Source: Odobenus rosmarus divergens
Taxonomy: Eukaryota; Chordata; Mammalia; Carnivora; Odobenidae
Direction: 5' to 3'
DNA: 64,000 bases
NCBI RefSeq assembly: GCF_000321225.1
Contig: NW_004450323.1
Location: 2,380,623-2,444,622, forward strand
Part shown: positions 23,934-36,431 of the stretch, piece by piece
How positions within the stretch are numbered: position 1 is the first letter of the stretch
Layout of the letters: each line of letters starts with the position of its first letter
The notes under the pieces: generated by a model
What the model saw: only the letters and a program-made list of their open reading frames with translations
Databases searched by the model: none
What the model was told of the DNA's origin: nothing
Position numbers and translations under genes: made by a program

Positions 23934-24575
23934 AAAACACTAAGATTCTCTGTGGAAAATGGTATGGCAATTTCTCAAAAACTTAAACATAGAATAAACA
24001 TACTATTCAGCAATTCCACTTCTGCATATATACCCAAAAGAACTGAAAGCAGGAACTTGGACAGATATTTGTACACCAGTGTTTATAACAGCATTATTCA
24101 CAGTAGCCAAAAGGTAGAAGAACTCCCAAGTGTCCATCGATGGAAGAATGGATAAACAAAACATGGTATATACGTACAATGGAATATTATCCATCCCTAA
24201 AAAGGGAGGAAAGCCTAACACATGCTACAACATGTGTGAACCTTGAAGACATTATACTGAATGAAATAAGCCAGTCATAAAAGGGCAAATATTGTGATTC
24301 CATTTATGTAAGTTACCTAGAGTAGTTAAATTCACAGAGACAGAAAGTAGATTGGTGCATACCAGGGGCTGGGGGAAGGAGGGAATGGGGAGTTAGTATT
24401 TAATGGGTACAAAGTTTCACTTTTACAAGATGAAAAGAGTTACGGGGATGGATGGTGGTGGTGGTTGCACAACAATGGGAATGTACTTAATGCCCCTGAA
24501 CTGGACACTTAAAAATGGTTCTGGTGGTAAATTTTATGTGTATTTTACCACAATGAGAAAAAAAAAAACACCAAA
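23934..24575 (+). mobile_element. L1M-type 3' end (sense)
   Basis: Sense L1 ORF2 end and 3' UTR: AGCAATTCCACTTCTGCATA, AATGGAATATTATCCATCC, CATACCAGGGGCTGGGGGAAGG, ending in poly-A at about 24550-24570. ORF2 is broken. Confidence 0.85.
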
Positions 24576-25320
24576 CACTAAGGACCCTGACAAATGTATA
24601 CAGATAGCTAACCACCTCCATAATCAAGACAAGAATCACTCTCAAAGTTCCCTCAGGCCCCTTCCTAGCCAGTTTCCTCTCTCAGTCCCCAGGCTTTCGT
24701 AGGGTGCTGAGCTGTTTTGTCCTTATCGTTTTGTCTTTGCAGAATATCATATACATGGAATCAGATAGGATGTAGCCTTTTGATTCTGGCTTCTTGCATA
24801 TAACATAATACCTTTGAGAGCCACCTATGCTGTTGCATGGATCAATAGTTCATTTCTTTTTGTTGCTGCCTAGCAGTTGGATGGGTGTATCACAGATTGT
24901 TTATTCACCATCTGAGGGACACATCTCAGATTGTTCCCAGTTTGGGGCAATTATGAATCTATCTGTGATAAATAACCATGGTTGGGTCATATAGCAAGTG
25001 TATGTTTAGCTCTGAGCAGCTGCTGCAAAACTGTTCTCCAAAATGGTTGTACTGTTTTGTATTCGCACTAGCAATACATGAGCATTCCAGTTGCTCCACA
25101 TTCTTACCAGCATATGATCTTATCAGGCTTTTTATTGTCTAGTTTCATTTCTGTTTTAGCTTTCTGGTAGGTAGGTAGTGGTAACTATTGTGATTTTAAT
25201 TGGCATTTCCTTAGTAATTAATAATGGTTCTTATTTGTCATCCACGTCTCTCTTTGGTGAAGTGTCTGTTTACTTCTTTTGCTCATGTTTTTAATTGGGT
25301 TGTTTGTTTTCTTATTATTC
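24576..25320 (-). mobile_element. L1M-type fragment (antisense)
   Basis: CATATACATGGAATCAGATAGG, ATCAATAGTTCATTTCTTTTTG, GGTTGGGTCATATAGCAAG and TTAATTGGGTTGTTTGTTTTC follow the order of antisense L1 ORF2 and 3' UTR. The first 150 bp are less certain. Confidence 0.8.
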
Positions 25321-25665
25321 AGTTGTGGGTGATTTAAAAATATTTTGCTATCATAAAAAATCCTTCATTGAACAACATTGTATTTGCCCTAATTTTGGAA
25401 TATGGATTCAAAATAATTTCCTAAACCTACTGGATCAAAGAGAGTGAACATCTTCAGTGACCTTATATACAATGTCCAATAGCTTTGCAAAGTACCAATA
25501 TGCTTTCTTTCTAGTGGTGGCAACTTAACAGCGGAACAGGCTGTTGTGTTGTTTTAATTTGAATTTCTTTGACTATAATGCTATGGAACTTTTTCATATA
25601 ATCCCTAAATAGTCTATGTTTCTTCTTTTGTGAATTGTTTATAGCTTGCCTTTTTTGTTGCTAGA
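25321..25665 (-). mobile_element. Old L1-type fragment, right part of a split element
   Basis: TTCATTGAACAACATTG, CTGGATCAAAGAGAGTGAACAT and TTTTGTGAATTGTTTATAGC continue the series begun at 23606-23933. Confidence 0.55.
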
Positions 25666-28099
25666 TTGGCACAGAAATTTGCCATGGCAATATCTATCCA
25701 GGGTAATTAATAGAGTATGTGAAGATCAGTGCCAGGATCAGTGGTTTAGAGGATTTTCATTTTTTCATAAAATATTAACCTGGTCTCAGCCTGGTTTCTG
25801 TCATGCTCCGAGGCCATGAGCTAATTTGCATAGCTGGCAAGGTAAAAATAACTTCAGAGCTGAAAAGAAAGATCATTGCCATTGAGTTAAACTTGGACCC
25901 TGGGGGCCAGCACTTCTACATGGGGCAGCAGTTCCTTGGTCTAGACTCCATTATTAATAAACACACTCCATTGTTCCTTATAAATAGAAAAAAGGTGCTC
26001 TTTTAAATTCCTTTTTGAGAAAATGGCCATGCCTCTTAGCTCTTCAGCTGGGAGAGAAGTAACCTCTTGATTCTTGCAACAATTCAGCATTTTATTTATT
26101 CACAGTGAAAGTACAATTAAAACCACTTACTCTGTGCTTACATATCTCTATCAAATAGACTTGGGTAACAATTAAAGAGTTCCTGTATATAGGTGCAATT
26201 CTTTTTAATTATTAAAATTGCTTGTATTTTATTGTATTCCAGATAGGCGGTATGGGATGTGGTATGACTCAGAAGTACTAGAAGGAATTTTGGTTTAATG
26301 ACTCAAAAATAAAAAGCACTTTGTTTTCTCTAACAAATAGCTCTAGTTCATTTGGGGGCTCTACAGACAGTTGATATTTTATAACAGCTTTATGACTGCC
26401 TCTTCATCATGCACTGTAATTGTAGGTTTGTCTGCTCTGCAAGTACGGGAAATTATCTGGGTATTTTTTTTTAATACTTGTCATCCTAGAAGACAGATGG
26501 CATATGCCTGTCATGCAAATCAATCTCTTAGGCATTGTAGGCTGAACTAGGGAAGTGGAACAATGGACAAATATGTTTTCTCTGAAATTTATGGATCCAT
26601 GATTTTTCTGAAAGAGTCATTGATTTGAAAAGTTTTATAAACTCAGATTCTTTTAGCTAGATAATTCCTCAGACATCCAAAAAAAAGAAAGAAAGAAAGA
26701 AAGAAAAAAATCTCCTACCCCAATACACTATGAGATGGTAGAGTTTTATTACTTAGGTTTTTCTTTTCCTCCTGCTTTGAGTATCCCTTCAGTCAACCCA
26801 CCATCTAGTGTTAACCTGCACTCATCCACATTTGACGTCTTGACAAGAGGACTCTGGCTCTCCCCAGGATCTTGAATATGTATAATTTTTTAGTCTTTCC
26901 AAAGCTGAAGAGGAAGCACTGTTTCAGTATCTTAGGATTTAAGCCACTTGCTAAGGTGACATCAAGGAAAAAAAAAGCTTTCACATTCTCTAATTGGTGT
27001 ATTGGCTCCATGCCAGGGGCATGATTTTCTGAGTTTTTCCTTGTTTTTCATGTATCTTACTTAGCTCTTGTCTGGCCAGGCCAGTTATGTCAACTTTCAC
27101 TTTGGTTTCTTATCCAGGTGATATTATCTGGACAGAATAGGTGAGTGGGTCATTGTGAGTGATAGACACCTAACTTGGAGTCATTTAAGCAAGGAGGGCT
27201 TTTCAAGGAAGACGTGTCTCATAGAACCACCAAGTTGCAGAAATGTCAGGAAGTAGTTGGGCCTCAGGAACTGCAGGATCAGGGTGCTAGCTCCAGAGGA
27301 ATTCTTTCCTTTTTTCATTCCTCTTACCTCCAGGGTCAGCTTTATTCTTCTCTCTTACTACAGCCAGCTTTGTTCTGTGAGAACAATGACAGCTCCTGAA
27401 GCCTATCATTTTAGGGCTTTAGCTGCTTCAGGAGAGATCAGCCAAACTCTGGTCCTCCGTCCAAACATCCCCGGGGAGAAACTTAACTGGCTAGCGGTGG
27501 CATGTAAGAGCATTGCGGTTTTTGAAAAGAATGGTAGGGGGAGAGTGTTGTTTTTGGAGGAAGAGGAGCTCCTAGCAGTACAAACAATAGGAGGCCACTG
27601 TGTGTGGGCAGTGGGGGATTATACCGCTGGTCTCTGTAATGTGATACTGGAGGTCACTAGTGCAGCCTTCTCATGAGGCCAGCATTAGGGGCTTGGCCCT
27701 AATTAGCTGCATTCTGTTGCTCAGCTGGTTTCTGCTCTATCCCAGGCTAGCCATCTCACAAGTGCTTGTCCCCGGACCTCAGGGAGACCTGGTGAGAGAA
27801 AGTGTGTGGGTGGTAGATCAACAGAAATCCCTCACCACTACTAGAAAAACAACTGAAAGAACATGTATTTATGTTAGCGAGTTCTTATAATGTGGGATTT
27901 CCCTCTCCAGCAATTATCTGTCTTTGCCAGCTCTCTGAAGTACAGTTTTGGTAACATTCATATGATCCTGCAATCACAGGACACCATAAGGCTCTGCCGA
28001 GAGGCAGCTCTGTAGTTGTCCTAGAGAAGACATTTGTTGAACGTATGTGCCTTTGGGATATATTTCTAGCTATTAGCCATTATCTTTTGTAGCTACCAA
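25666..28099. other. Unique intronic sequence, possible conserved element near 25.7-26.1 kb
   Basis: No clear repeat apart from (AAAG)n at 26683-26706. The 25690-26010 portion includes TAATTAATAG and an octamer ATTTGCAT (about 25824-25831), sequences that homeodomain or POU factors bind. Two + strand frames around 27.2-27.7 kb have no recognisable domain. Confidence 0.4.
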
Positions 28100-28235
28100 A
28101 AGCACTCCAAATTTGGAATCTAAATTTCTGGGTTTGGGTCTCAGTTTGACCATTTACTATCTCCGTGATCTTGGGCTAGGCAGTTTCTCTCTCTGAACCT
28201 TAATTCTCAAACTGACGAAATGGAGACTAATGTAT
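28100..28235 (-). mobile_element. MIR fragment
   Basis: GGGTTTGGGTCTCAGTTTGACC, GATCTTGGGCTAGGCAGTTTC and CTCAAACTGACGAAATGGAG match antisense MIR. Confidence 0.7.
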
Positions 28236-28281
28236 CTTTATGGGACAAGGTTATGTAAACTGGGAAGCAACGAGGCATTTT

Positions 28282-28312
28282 TTTCATCATCATCATCATC
28301 ATCATCTTTATC
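28282..28312. repeat. (ATC)n microsatellite
   Basis: About eight CAT/ATC units. Confidence 0.95.
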
Positions 28313-28827
28313 ATCACCTGGACCTGAATGACACTCATAGAGTTTCTACCCATTGCTTGGCATTTCTCCTTGCTGTGTCTGAGGGAATCATCAGGGGCTT
28401 TCTTGTAAAACAAGGAAGAAACCCAGGACCATTGGTAGGAACCTGACCTTTGTCTCCATTACACTGAGGTTAAGTAAATAAAACCCTCCTTTGTACGTTA
28501 CTGTGTTCTTTACCTTCCATGATCTGGGGAAACTTTTGGATTAAAGCTTCCTTGGTAGACACACCGGGGTTAAGCTTCATGTAGCCACTAGGAGATGTTT
28601 AAAGAAGAAGGCAGAGGACATTTTTATCAATGTTGGCATCAATGCATTTTCATCAAAATCATGACTTGTAGCTGGGGGTCACCCTGGCAACATCTTCACG
28701 TCTGCCTGAGAGGGGCTGTGTGTGCTTCTCCCAGAGTGGATGAGGACTAGTTGTGAAACACACGCATTGCCTTTAATCAGGCTACTACTCAGTTTGAAGG
28801 AATCGCTATCTGAGAGATTCTCTGTCA

Positions 28828-29045
28828 GTAGTGGTCCCCAACCCGTGATGTGCCCCCCCCCGCCCCCGCCACATCACAATGTCTAGAGACATTTTTGGTT
28901 GTCACAACCCCGGGGGGAGGGGGGTTGGAGGAGGGGTTGCTACTGGCACCTAGTGGGTAGAAGTGGGGGTTGCTGTTAAACATCCTACAATGCACAGAAT
29001 AGCTCCCAACGACAAAGAATTATCTGGTCTCAAATGTTAATACAA
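28828..29045 (+). mobile_element. MER20 (hAT-type DNA transposon remnant)
   Basis: Contains CAATGTCTAGAGACATTTTTG, GTTGTCACAACCCCGGGG, CACCTAGTGGGTAGA and CATCCTACAATGCACAGAATAG, the MER20 blocks in order. An intervening C/G-rich stretch at 28853-28870 is unusual. Confidence 0.9.
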
Positions 29046-29503
29046 ACTCCTCTCCTTGGCATGACATGGTTTGATTGTTGAACTTTCTTTTAGTGGGAAA
29101 GGAAAGAGAGGATTTTTAGGCCATGATTTTTCTGTTCATCAAAAAGCATATTTGGGGACCACTTCATAGCCTCAAGAGAGTCTTGGGAAATTTAATTAGG
29201 AGCCCCATTTTAAATTCCAGAAAGGGTAGCCTTACCTTTGTTAAATACAGAACCACTTGTCCTTTCTGGAAATGGCACAGACCTTCTCTTTTGGAAAGGG
29301 ACAATTTGACCCTACTGTCCTCATTGTCCCAAGAAATATTGTGACTTCTTCCTAGGCAGAATCTTAGAAGAAAGTTCATGCTCCATTTTGGTCATAAATC
29401 AACTTGGACCCAAGTCTAAATAAATAAATAACAGCCAACCAACTAACCAACCAAACCCCAGAAATAGCTGCCTCGTGACAGTTTTGGAGGTGGTGGTCTT
29501 TCT

Positions 29504-29698
29504 TTTTTTTTAAAGATTTTATTTATTTATTTGAGAGAGAGAGAATGAGAGATAGAGAGCATGAGAGGGAAGAGGGTCAAAGGGAGAAGCAGACTCCCTG
29601 CTGAGCAGGGAGCCCGATGTGGGACTCGATCCCAGGACTCCAGGATCATGACCTGAGCTGAAGGCAGTCGCTTAACCAACTGAGCCACCCAGGCGCCT
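29504..29698 (-). mobile_element. Carnivore tRNA-derived SINE
   Basis: Reverse copy ending GAGCCACCCAGGCGCC, with a T-rich tail and (GA) stretch. Perfect 15-bp duplication GGTGGTGGTCTTTCT at 29489-29503 and 29699-29713. Confidence 0.97.
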
Positions 29699-29974
29699 GG
29701 TGGTGGTCTTTCTATAAGACTACCCATTCCGAAAGGCAGCAAGATGCTGTTACTGTTTTTGCTAACAGAGGAGGGAACAGGGTCTCTCCTAGACTGCTGT
29801 GTCTGCAGTTCTTGGAAAAACACAGTAAAACTTTTCAAGGCAAACTGTTTCATCATTCTGGGAAAACACCAAGAAACCACATGGTGCTATTAAAGCAGTA
29901 GTTCATGTTGGTCTATCTTGTCCTCTTTAGAACAGTCTCCTTAGAGTGAGCATGTGTATTAGCTAGTCTTTACA

Positions 29975-30260
29975 TCTGGGTTTTTCAAACTGTAGGTCAA
30001 CCCCGTTAGAGAGTCATGACATCAACTTAATTGGTTGCGACCAGCGTGAAACAAAAGATAGCAAGGAAAATTTGAAGAGAAAATATATCACACATAGAAT
30101 ATTATTTTATGAGGCACTCTGTAATTTTACACACACATACACACATGCATGCATACACACACATACATACATATATTCATCGTGGCTTGTGATGTAAAAT
30201 ATATTTTGTACTGCAGGTATGTTCAAAAAATGTTTGAAAATCATTGCTTTATATGCTTTT
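29975..30260 (+). mobile_element. Probable non-autonomous DNA transposon (hAT/MER type)
   Basis: Begins TTTTTCAAACTGTAGGTCA, has GTTGCGACCAGCGTG, and ends ATGTTTGAAAATCATTGC, resembling the inverted-end layout of a MER-type element. A CA-rich microsatellite at 30130-30175 lies inside it. The family is not named with confidence. Confidence 0.5.
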
Positions 30261-30779
30261 ACTTTTGTTTTGAACAAAATTTGGGTAAATTGAAGCAACA
30301 CAGCATATTTTCCCTTAAACTCAAAGGCCTGAGTTCTATGAGCTGTTCATTCCTAAACCAGTTACTATTCAGAATAGGACAATGGATGATTTGCTTAGGA
30401 TAATCTAGATTCAGTCTCTGGGCTGGAGAGAGACCCAGCATGACTATAGGATATCTCTGTTATCAGGAAAGATTACTGTGGAGGAGGCAGGTGGGAGCAG
30501 CTGTCCTAGGAGGGGCCTATGGGAATAGAAGTCGGCACTAATTCAGGTACAGTGGCCAAGGTAGACACATATTTATAGCAGCTCGGGCTGGGCTTGGGGA
30601 GAAGCTAAGAGACCAATGGTTCAATCAGGGAACTTCTTTGGGGCTCACAGTAGTGGTGTGGGTAACCTGATGCTTCATTACCAAGTGTAAGCCTGGATTT
30701 TGAGCACTGCTGGGCTTGGTCCAATCTCTAACGTGTCTGTGAAGTTTTCTTTATTTGATATTTTCCACACTCTCCAGCC

Positions 30780-31130
30780 TCTCTGCTTTCCATACTTCCT
30801 GGATTTCCCTAAGTTCCAGACAACACCAGCCCTTTTTTGAATTGTTCAAGTATACCAGTCTCCTTTCTGCCTCTGTCCCTTCTATGCATGTCTGTTCCTG
30901 CATCTGGGAGGCTCTTCCCACGTTGTTTCCTCTAGCCTACTCATACTTCACCTTTGAGCTCATATGCCATTTCCATAGGAAAGCCTTCCTTTCCTGACCT
31001 TCTAGTTACTATAATTGTGATCTGTGTAATGTCTTTTTCATTAAGTTTCATGAGGACAGCCACCATCTCATCCTATTCTGCATTGTAATGCCAGTGCCTT
31101 CTGCACTGCATGCATTCAGTAATTATTAGC
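30780..31130 (+). mobile_element. L2 3' region
   Basis: Sense L2 series: CATCTGGGAGGCTCTTCCCA, CTTTGAGCTCATATGCCATTTCC, GAAAGCCTTCCTTTCCTGACC, TTTCATGAGGACAGCCACC. Confidence 0.65.
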
Positions 31131-32391
31131 ACACTGCAGATGGGTTCTGGGTTCTGGGTTCTGGGATTGAGCTAAGCCTGAATGGTATCAGAGGGCCCTA
31201 ACATAGGGTCTGGGAGGAAAAGGGGGCAACTTGCAGACACTGGGTACTGGGCCAATACCCAAACACCTATTTTCCCTCTCTCAGCCTCATCCTTTTCCCT
31301 CAGATGTATTTTGGTCAAATTGAATTTTGAGGGGAGGTTGTCTCCATTGAACAATGTAATACACAGGAACTATTTTTTTATTATTGATAAAATGAAGTAA
31401 AATCTTTAGAAACTGATTCCCAAATCAAATTATACTTTCAGTAATTTATTTAAAAGAAATGGAGAGCCAAACGTTGGGTGTAATTTAGTAGATTTTTGAT
31501 AGATCATCATTATTTGCACATGTGGTAAAATCTCCTTCAGTTTGGATATCTAATTATATAGGTGCCAGTGGGCTCATTCGCAGCTCCACGGATAAGTTCA
31601 TCCGATCTGCCCCAGTGGGGATCTATTAACACCCCTTTATCCCTGAGTCAAGGGTATTTCTTGGGCATTACTGTTGCATATCGTTAGGGAAGGGACCATA
31701 GACAGAAATGTGAAAGGCACTTTCTGCCATTGAGGAGCTGGCTTTGAACTGAGTTACAAGGTTCCAGCTAATTATCATTAACAGTCAGACTTTAGTTCTA
31801 AGACATAAGAACTGTATGCGATCAGGTGTTAAATGCTGTGCACTTTTCAAGATACTCAGAGAAAGGGGAGGTGGCGTGAGCTGGAGAAATGTAGCACCGT
31901 CTGGACAGGTTTTGGCTCGGAGTCTTAGAGCCAGGAGGGATCTGAGAAGTCCCTCTATCTGATCCATTTATTTTAGAGACTTAAAAAAAAAAAAAAAGAA
32001 ACAAAAAACCCAGATATGTTCTTCCTCATCTTCCTCCATGACACCTGTTTCCTAAGTACTTTCTAGGAGTCAGGCTTAGTAGAAATTGTTGTATTTTTAG
32101 ATATTCCATGTCCAACTTCCCCAGTGGCCTCCAATCTCCCTTTTGGGAGAATCTTTTATTGTGTGTGTGCTTGGTGGGGGTCTTGCCCACTTTGGAAATG
32201 CTAGAGGACCGTCCCAGTGCAGCCATATGAAGTGTAAGGGGACATGTGACTTAAGCTCCACCACATGCTTTTTCCACCATGACTTTTAAGCTATCAATGC
32301 TATGATATTAGTACAGTTGGCGATGATACATCTAGCAATAGCCACAGTGGCCTAAGAATCAGATATCCTGGAATCTCTGAACTTTGCCAGG
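31131..32391. other. Unique intronic sequence
   Basis: No gene seen. Begins with three tandem GGTTCTG units at about 31144-31165. A poly-A run lies at 31982-32000. Confidence 0.5.
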
Positions 32392-32855
32392 TGTATTATT
32401 CCTGCTGTAACAAATTGCTGCAAACTTGGTGGCTTAAAGCGAATTCCTTCTCTTACAGCTCTAGATTCAAAACTCCAAAATTTGTTTCCCTGGGCTGCAT
32501 CGGTTATCAGCAGGTCTGTGCTCTCACCTGAGGCTTTAAGACGGGGAAGGCATTTCTTTGCCTTTCCTTGCTTCTAGAGCTGTATTCCTTGCGTCCTTCC
32601 TCTTCAAAGCCAGCAGCATAGCACCTTGCTTCAGTCATCACATTGCCTTCTTTCTAGCCAAATCTTCCTGTGCCTCCCTCTTATGAGGCACTTGTGATTG
32701 CATTCAGGGCCCACGCAGATAATCCAGAAAAATCTCCCCATCTCAAAATCCTTAATCACATCTGCAAAGTCAATTTTGCCATATCAGGTAACATTCACAG
32801 GTTTCCAGGATTAGGAGCTGGATCTCTTTGAATCTCTTATTCAGCCTACCACACC
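32392..32855 (-). mobile_element. MLT1-like MaLR LTR
   Basis: Antisense arrangement: TATTATTCCTGCTGTAACAAATTGC, GGTGGCTTAAAG at one end and CAAAATCCTTAATCACATCTG near the other, as in MLT1-type LTRs. Confidence 0.65.
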
Positions 32856-32929
32856 AAGATTTCTACTTTCCTGTTTTTCCAGCCTGGTCTTCCAATATCC
32901 CTTTAATTCTATGAGCTCTTGATATCTTT

Positions 32930-33095
32930 TCAAAGTCAGCACTATGTGAAGAAGTTTATAAGCATCTTATCTTTTAAAATCCTCACATGACCCTCTAAGG
33001 AAGGTATTGTCCCCATTTTACAGATAAGAACACTATAGCTCAGGGAGGCAATTGCATAAGGCCAGACAACTAGTGTGAATGAGGGAACTGACATT
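32930..33095 (+). mobile_element. MIR SINE
   Basis: CCCCATTTTACAGATAAGAACA and CAGGGAGGCAATTGCATAAGGCC are MIR core sequence. Confidence 0.75.
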
Positions 33096-33577
33096 TGAAA
33101 CCAGCCAGTATGACGGGAGAGTATGTGCTTTACCACTTCCTTATCATCTTAGTTCAAGTTTCTTTTGACTGTAGATCTTTTCCACGGAGGAGGTAGGATG
33201 CCATCTGGCTCTGAAGTCTGGATCGTATTATTTAGGCAGGGAGAGAAGGCAAGGGGGTGGGCATTCCAAGGCAAGAAGGAAGCTGGAGGATAAGAGGTGA
33301 ATCCAAGAGATGTGTTGAAGGAAGGATATGTTAGACTTTGGTGCCTCATTGGTGGTAAAATAGTAGAAGAGAAGAAGGAACCAACCACCTTTGAAACACT
33401 TCTAAGTGGACCCAGCAACTCATTTTGGATCACCCATGGAAATGATATCCTGGCTCAAATCTGTGTAGGGAATCCAACTTGAATTAGGTCCCTCCCTGTC
33501 TCCTCTTGGTCTCCTGTAATATGGGCTGGTTAAACACCTAACACCCTTTGCTCCTGTTAATCAGCCTTTTTGCACAG

Positions 33578-33613
33578 ATGCTAATGAATAACTTGCCTTT
33601 TGAATGCTAATGA
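33578..33613 (+). promoter_or_regulatory. Paired ATGCTAATGA motifs (possible POU/homeodomain site)
   Basis: The same 10-mer occurs at 33578-33587 and 33604-33613, 26 bp start to start, with GTTAATCAG about 20 bp upstream. Such words bind POU and homeodomain factors; regulatory activity is only an inference. Confidence 0.25.
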
Positions 33614-34472
33614 GCTTCTCCCTTGGGATTTATATGGGCGGAAGCAAAGAGATACTTTTTAGAGCTCAGGAGGGACTCCGGGGCCTAAGGGCAGGAGACT
33701 CTTGGTTTGTGTCTCTTCTTCACAAAAGAGAATTTACACGTTTGTTTAGGGCTAGGGCAACAACTGGGAGGGAAGCTATTTACCTGGTTATCCCCTGAAT
33801 AGAGTTGCCAGATTTAGCAAATAAAAATACAAAATGCCCAGTTAAATCCGAATTGCAGATAAGCAACAGATAATATTTTGATGTAATATTTGCATAATGC
33901 TTCAGGGAATTTTTAGCCAAGGAAGTGTGAAAAGAGACTGTTAGACTTGGGTTGACGAAGAGGCTAAGACAGAACCCCAAGGTCAAAAGGAATTCTTTGA
34001 GTGGGAGAATTCTTTGGGTGATTGACTTGGGGAGAGACCATTTGGTTGTGATGGCTCAGAGCATCCCTTCCATCTCCTGCCACTGCAGTGACGGTCCTGC
34101 CACACCCTCAGGATCATATCAGCCTCTAGGCTCTTCTTACCTGCTGACAGCTCAGAGCAGAAGCATTAGAGGTAGGGATGAGCCATGACATCCATGAGGA
34201 AACAGGTTTTGAACATACACAGTGCACCAAACCCTCCGTCTCTGCTGGTGGTGCTCAGAGGTTCATGTCTCTCCTCTGCTTTGGGGGTAAAGTAGTAATT
34301 AAGCACCTTCTGTGTACAGAGCTCCCCACCCTGGGGACAAAAGAACTGGAAAAACACAACCTCTGTTTCTGAAGAGTATGTGCAAATGGGGCACGGGATG
34401 ATGCAGAACTCAGGCTTTTATTACTCAGAATTGGAACTTTGCACAGTGGCCTCTCTCTGATCCTGTGGCACG

Positions 34473-34474
<2 letters not shown>

Positions 34475-34518
<44 letters not shown>
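34475..34518. repeat. (TG)n microsatellite with CG end
   Basis: About 17 TG units followed by CGCGCGCG, an alternating purine-pyrimidine run. Confidence 0.97.
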
Positions 34519-34519
<1 letters not shown>

Positions 34520-34739
34520 AGATATTACAGCAGCTGTGACCTCAGGTGTAAGGAGCCTCCAACCTGCTGGTCCGGAGAGCTGTCAGTGGCAAGTCTGTGG
34601 GACTTAGTGATTTGTGGCTTGAGGATCAAGGGAACCAAGCTCACTGGCTTGTTGGGAGACTAAACACTGTGACCTTGGTATTTTTAGCAGCACACTGGGC
34701 TGAGGACCAGTGGAACTGTGCTGTGCTAGAAAAGACTGC

Positions 34740-34935
34740 ACGGCATGCTGGCAGACTGGGGAAAGGCTGGACTTCGATACCAGAAGAGGAAGGACTTTAA
34801 TACCTGCTCTGGGCGTGTATTAGCAGTTTAATTGTTTCTAAGTCCCAATTTCCTCTCCTATGAAATGGAAACAGTTGTGATATCAGGATATGTTTGAGGA
34901 TTTAATGAAATAACTTAGGTGAAAATGCTAGCAGG
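34740..34935 (-). mobile_element. MIR fragment
   Basis: CCAATTTCCTCTCCTATGAAATGG and GAGGATTTAATGAAATAAC are antisense MIR. Confidence 0.65.
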
Positions 34936-36390
34936 TAGTAAGCCCCGTAGGTGATCCTGCAGTGTGTCCCATTCTCGGAGCGCTTTGTAAGCATCCCTCT
35001 TAAGACATTCTTCATTGTGAATTATAATTATTTCATTTCTCTGTCTGTCTGCTTTTGCTAGACTGAGGGCCTGGGCCTTTTCCTACTGTGTACTTGCCTT
35101 GAGCCTCCCACATCAGGCCTGCTCTGTGTGAGGCCCAGAGTTTTGCTGAGCTGTATAGACTTCAGTACCGAGGCTTTGCTAAAGGGCACGTCTTCACATT
35201 TTGAGGCTTCTTCCTTCCCTCCCTCTCTCTTAACTCTCCTGCTGAAGACGGGGCAGATCCTGTCCTGTGGGATCTGCTTGAGAGCAGGAGTCCTATACGA
35301 TATTAGAAGCTCCTCATTAGACTCTAAAATGTTTGAGGACAGATTTCTAGTACGCTCCTGTGCACTCAAATAGGTGTGTGTTTGAGTAGTATCGGGCGGT
35401 GCCACCTACCCTTTCCATTGGTAAATTCTAGGGTTTCTGTGATATTTCTGTCCGTTTGATTCCTGCTTCAACACATTGACTACTTTCCTCAGTGCAGTTC
35501 GATCCAGCAAGCATTCACTGAGCACCTTTTACTTGCTGGAGTCTGGGCTAGGTGTGGGGGATGTAGAGATGGGGAAGACGGCGTCTCTGCTTGAGGTGTT
35601 GCGGATCCTGTGGGAGAGACAGAGGAGAAACCAGAGAAAACAGCGAATTCCTCTAAGATGTGGGCAGGGCAGGGATGGCAGTGGGCACAGAATTTTATGG
35701 GGGCACACAGCAGGGCCTGTTCCCTCAATTATCCTTCCCCCTGAAGAATCCCACTGTCCCTGCTTCTAGCAAGTGGATGGGACCTCCTTCCCTCAAACAT
35801 GATGTGAACACTAGGGATATATATACATGGGATGTTCTGCATGGGATGAAGGAAAAGAAAGTTCTGAGGGCTAGGGGAGCATGGGGCCCCAGGTGGTGTG
35901 GTCCTGGCTGAAGTTTGAGGCAGCTTGGATAACTTGGGGCACAGGTTGGTGAAAAGAGCATGGACGTGTCTTGTGGCCCCGGCCACAAGTGCCATATTTT
36001 TGCTTCTCTCCTTCAAATTGGCTTCACTTCTGTTCTCTTTCCCACATGAGAATTCTTATTTCTCTCGCATTTGCTTCTCCACCAGCTCTTATTTCGTCTT
36101 TCTTTCCTGTTTTCATCTCCATGTTTCCTTTCACCATTTGCTTCCCTGTCCTCTCTTTTTTTCCCCCCTCAACCATTTTTCTTTCTCCGTACACTTCTGC
36201 CTTCTTGCCTTTCAATTTTGTCTTTTGGACCCTACCTCCATGTTCTGAAATATCCCTCCTTCAACTCAGGGTTGGGAAGGAAATTTTCCTTTTCAGTAGC
36301 TCTTTCTTAGGACTTGAAAGAGCATCTCATGTGTATCTGGGTATCCTAGGAAACAGAATTCTGATTTCTGAACAGGGCAGAGTCTCCCCA

Positions 36391-36431
<41 letters not shown>

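Larger units (their letters stand above)
33096..34739. other. Mostly unique intronic sequence
   Basis: Besides the paired motif above, a stretch at 33795-33915 (GTTGCCAGATTTAGCAAATAAAAATAC) resembles a widespread but unnamed mammalian repeat. No gene is seen. Confidence 0.45.
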
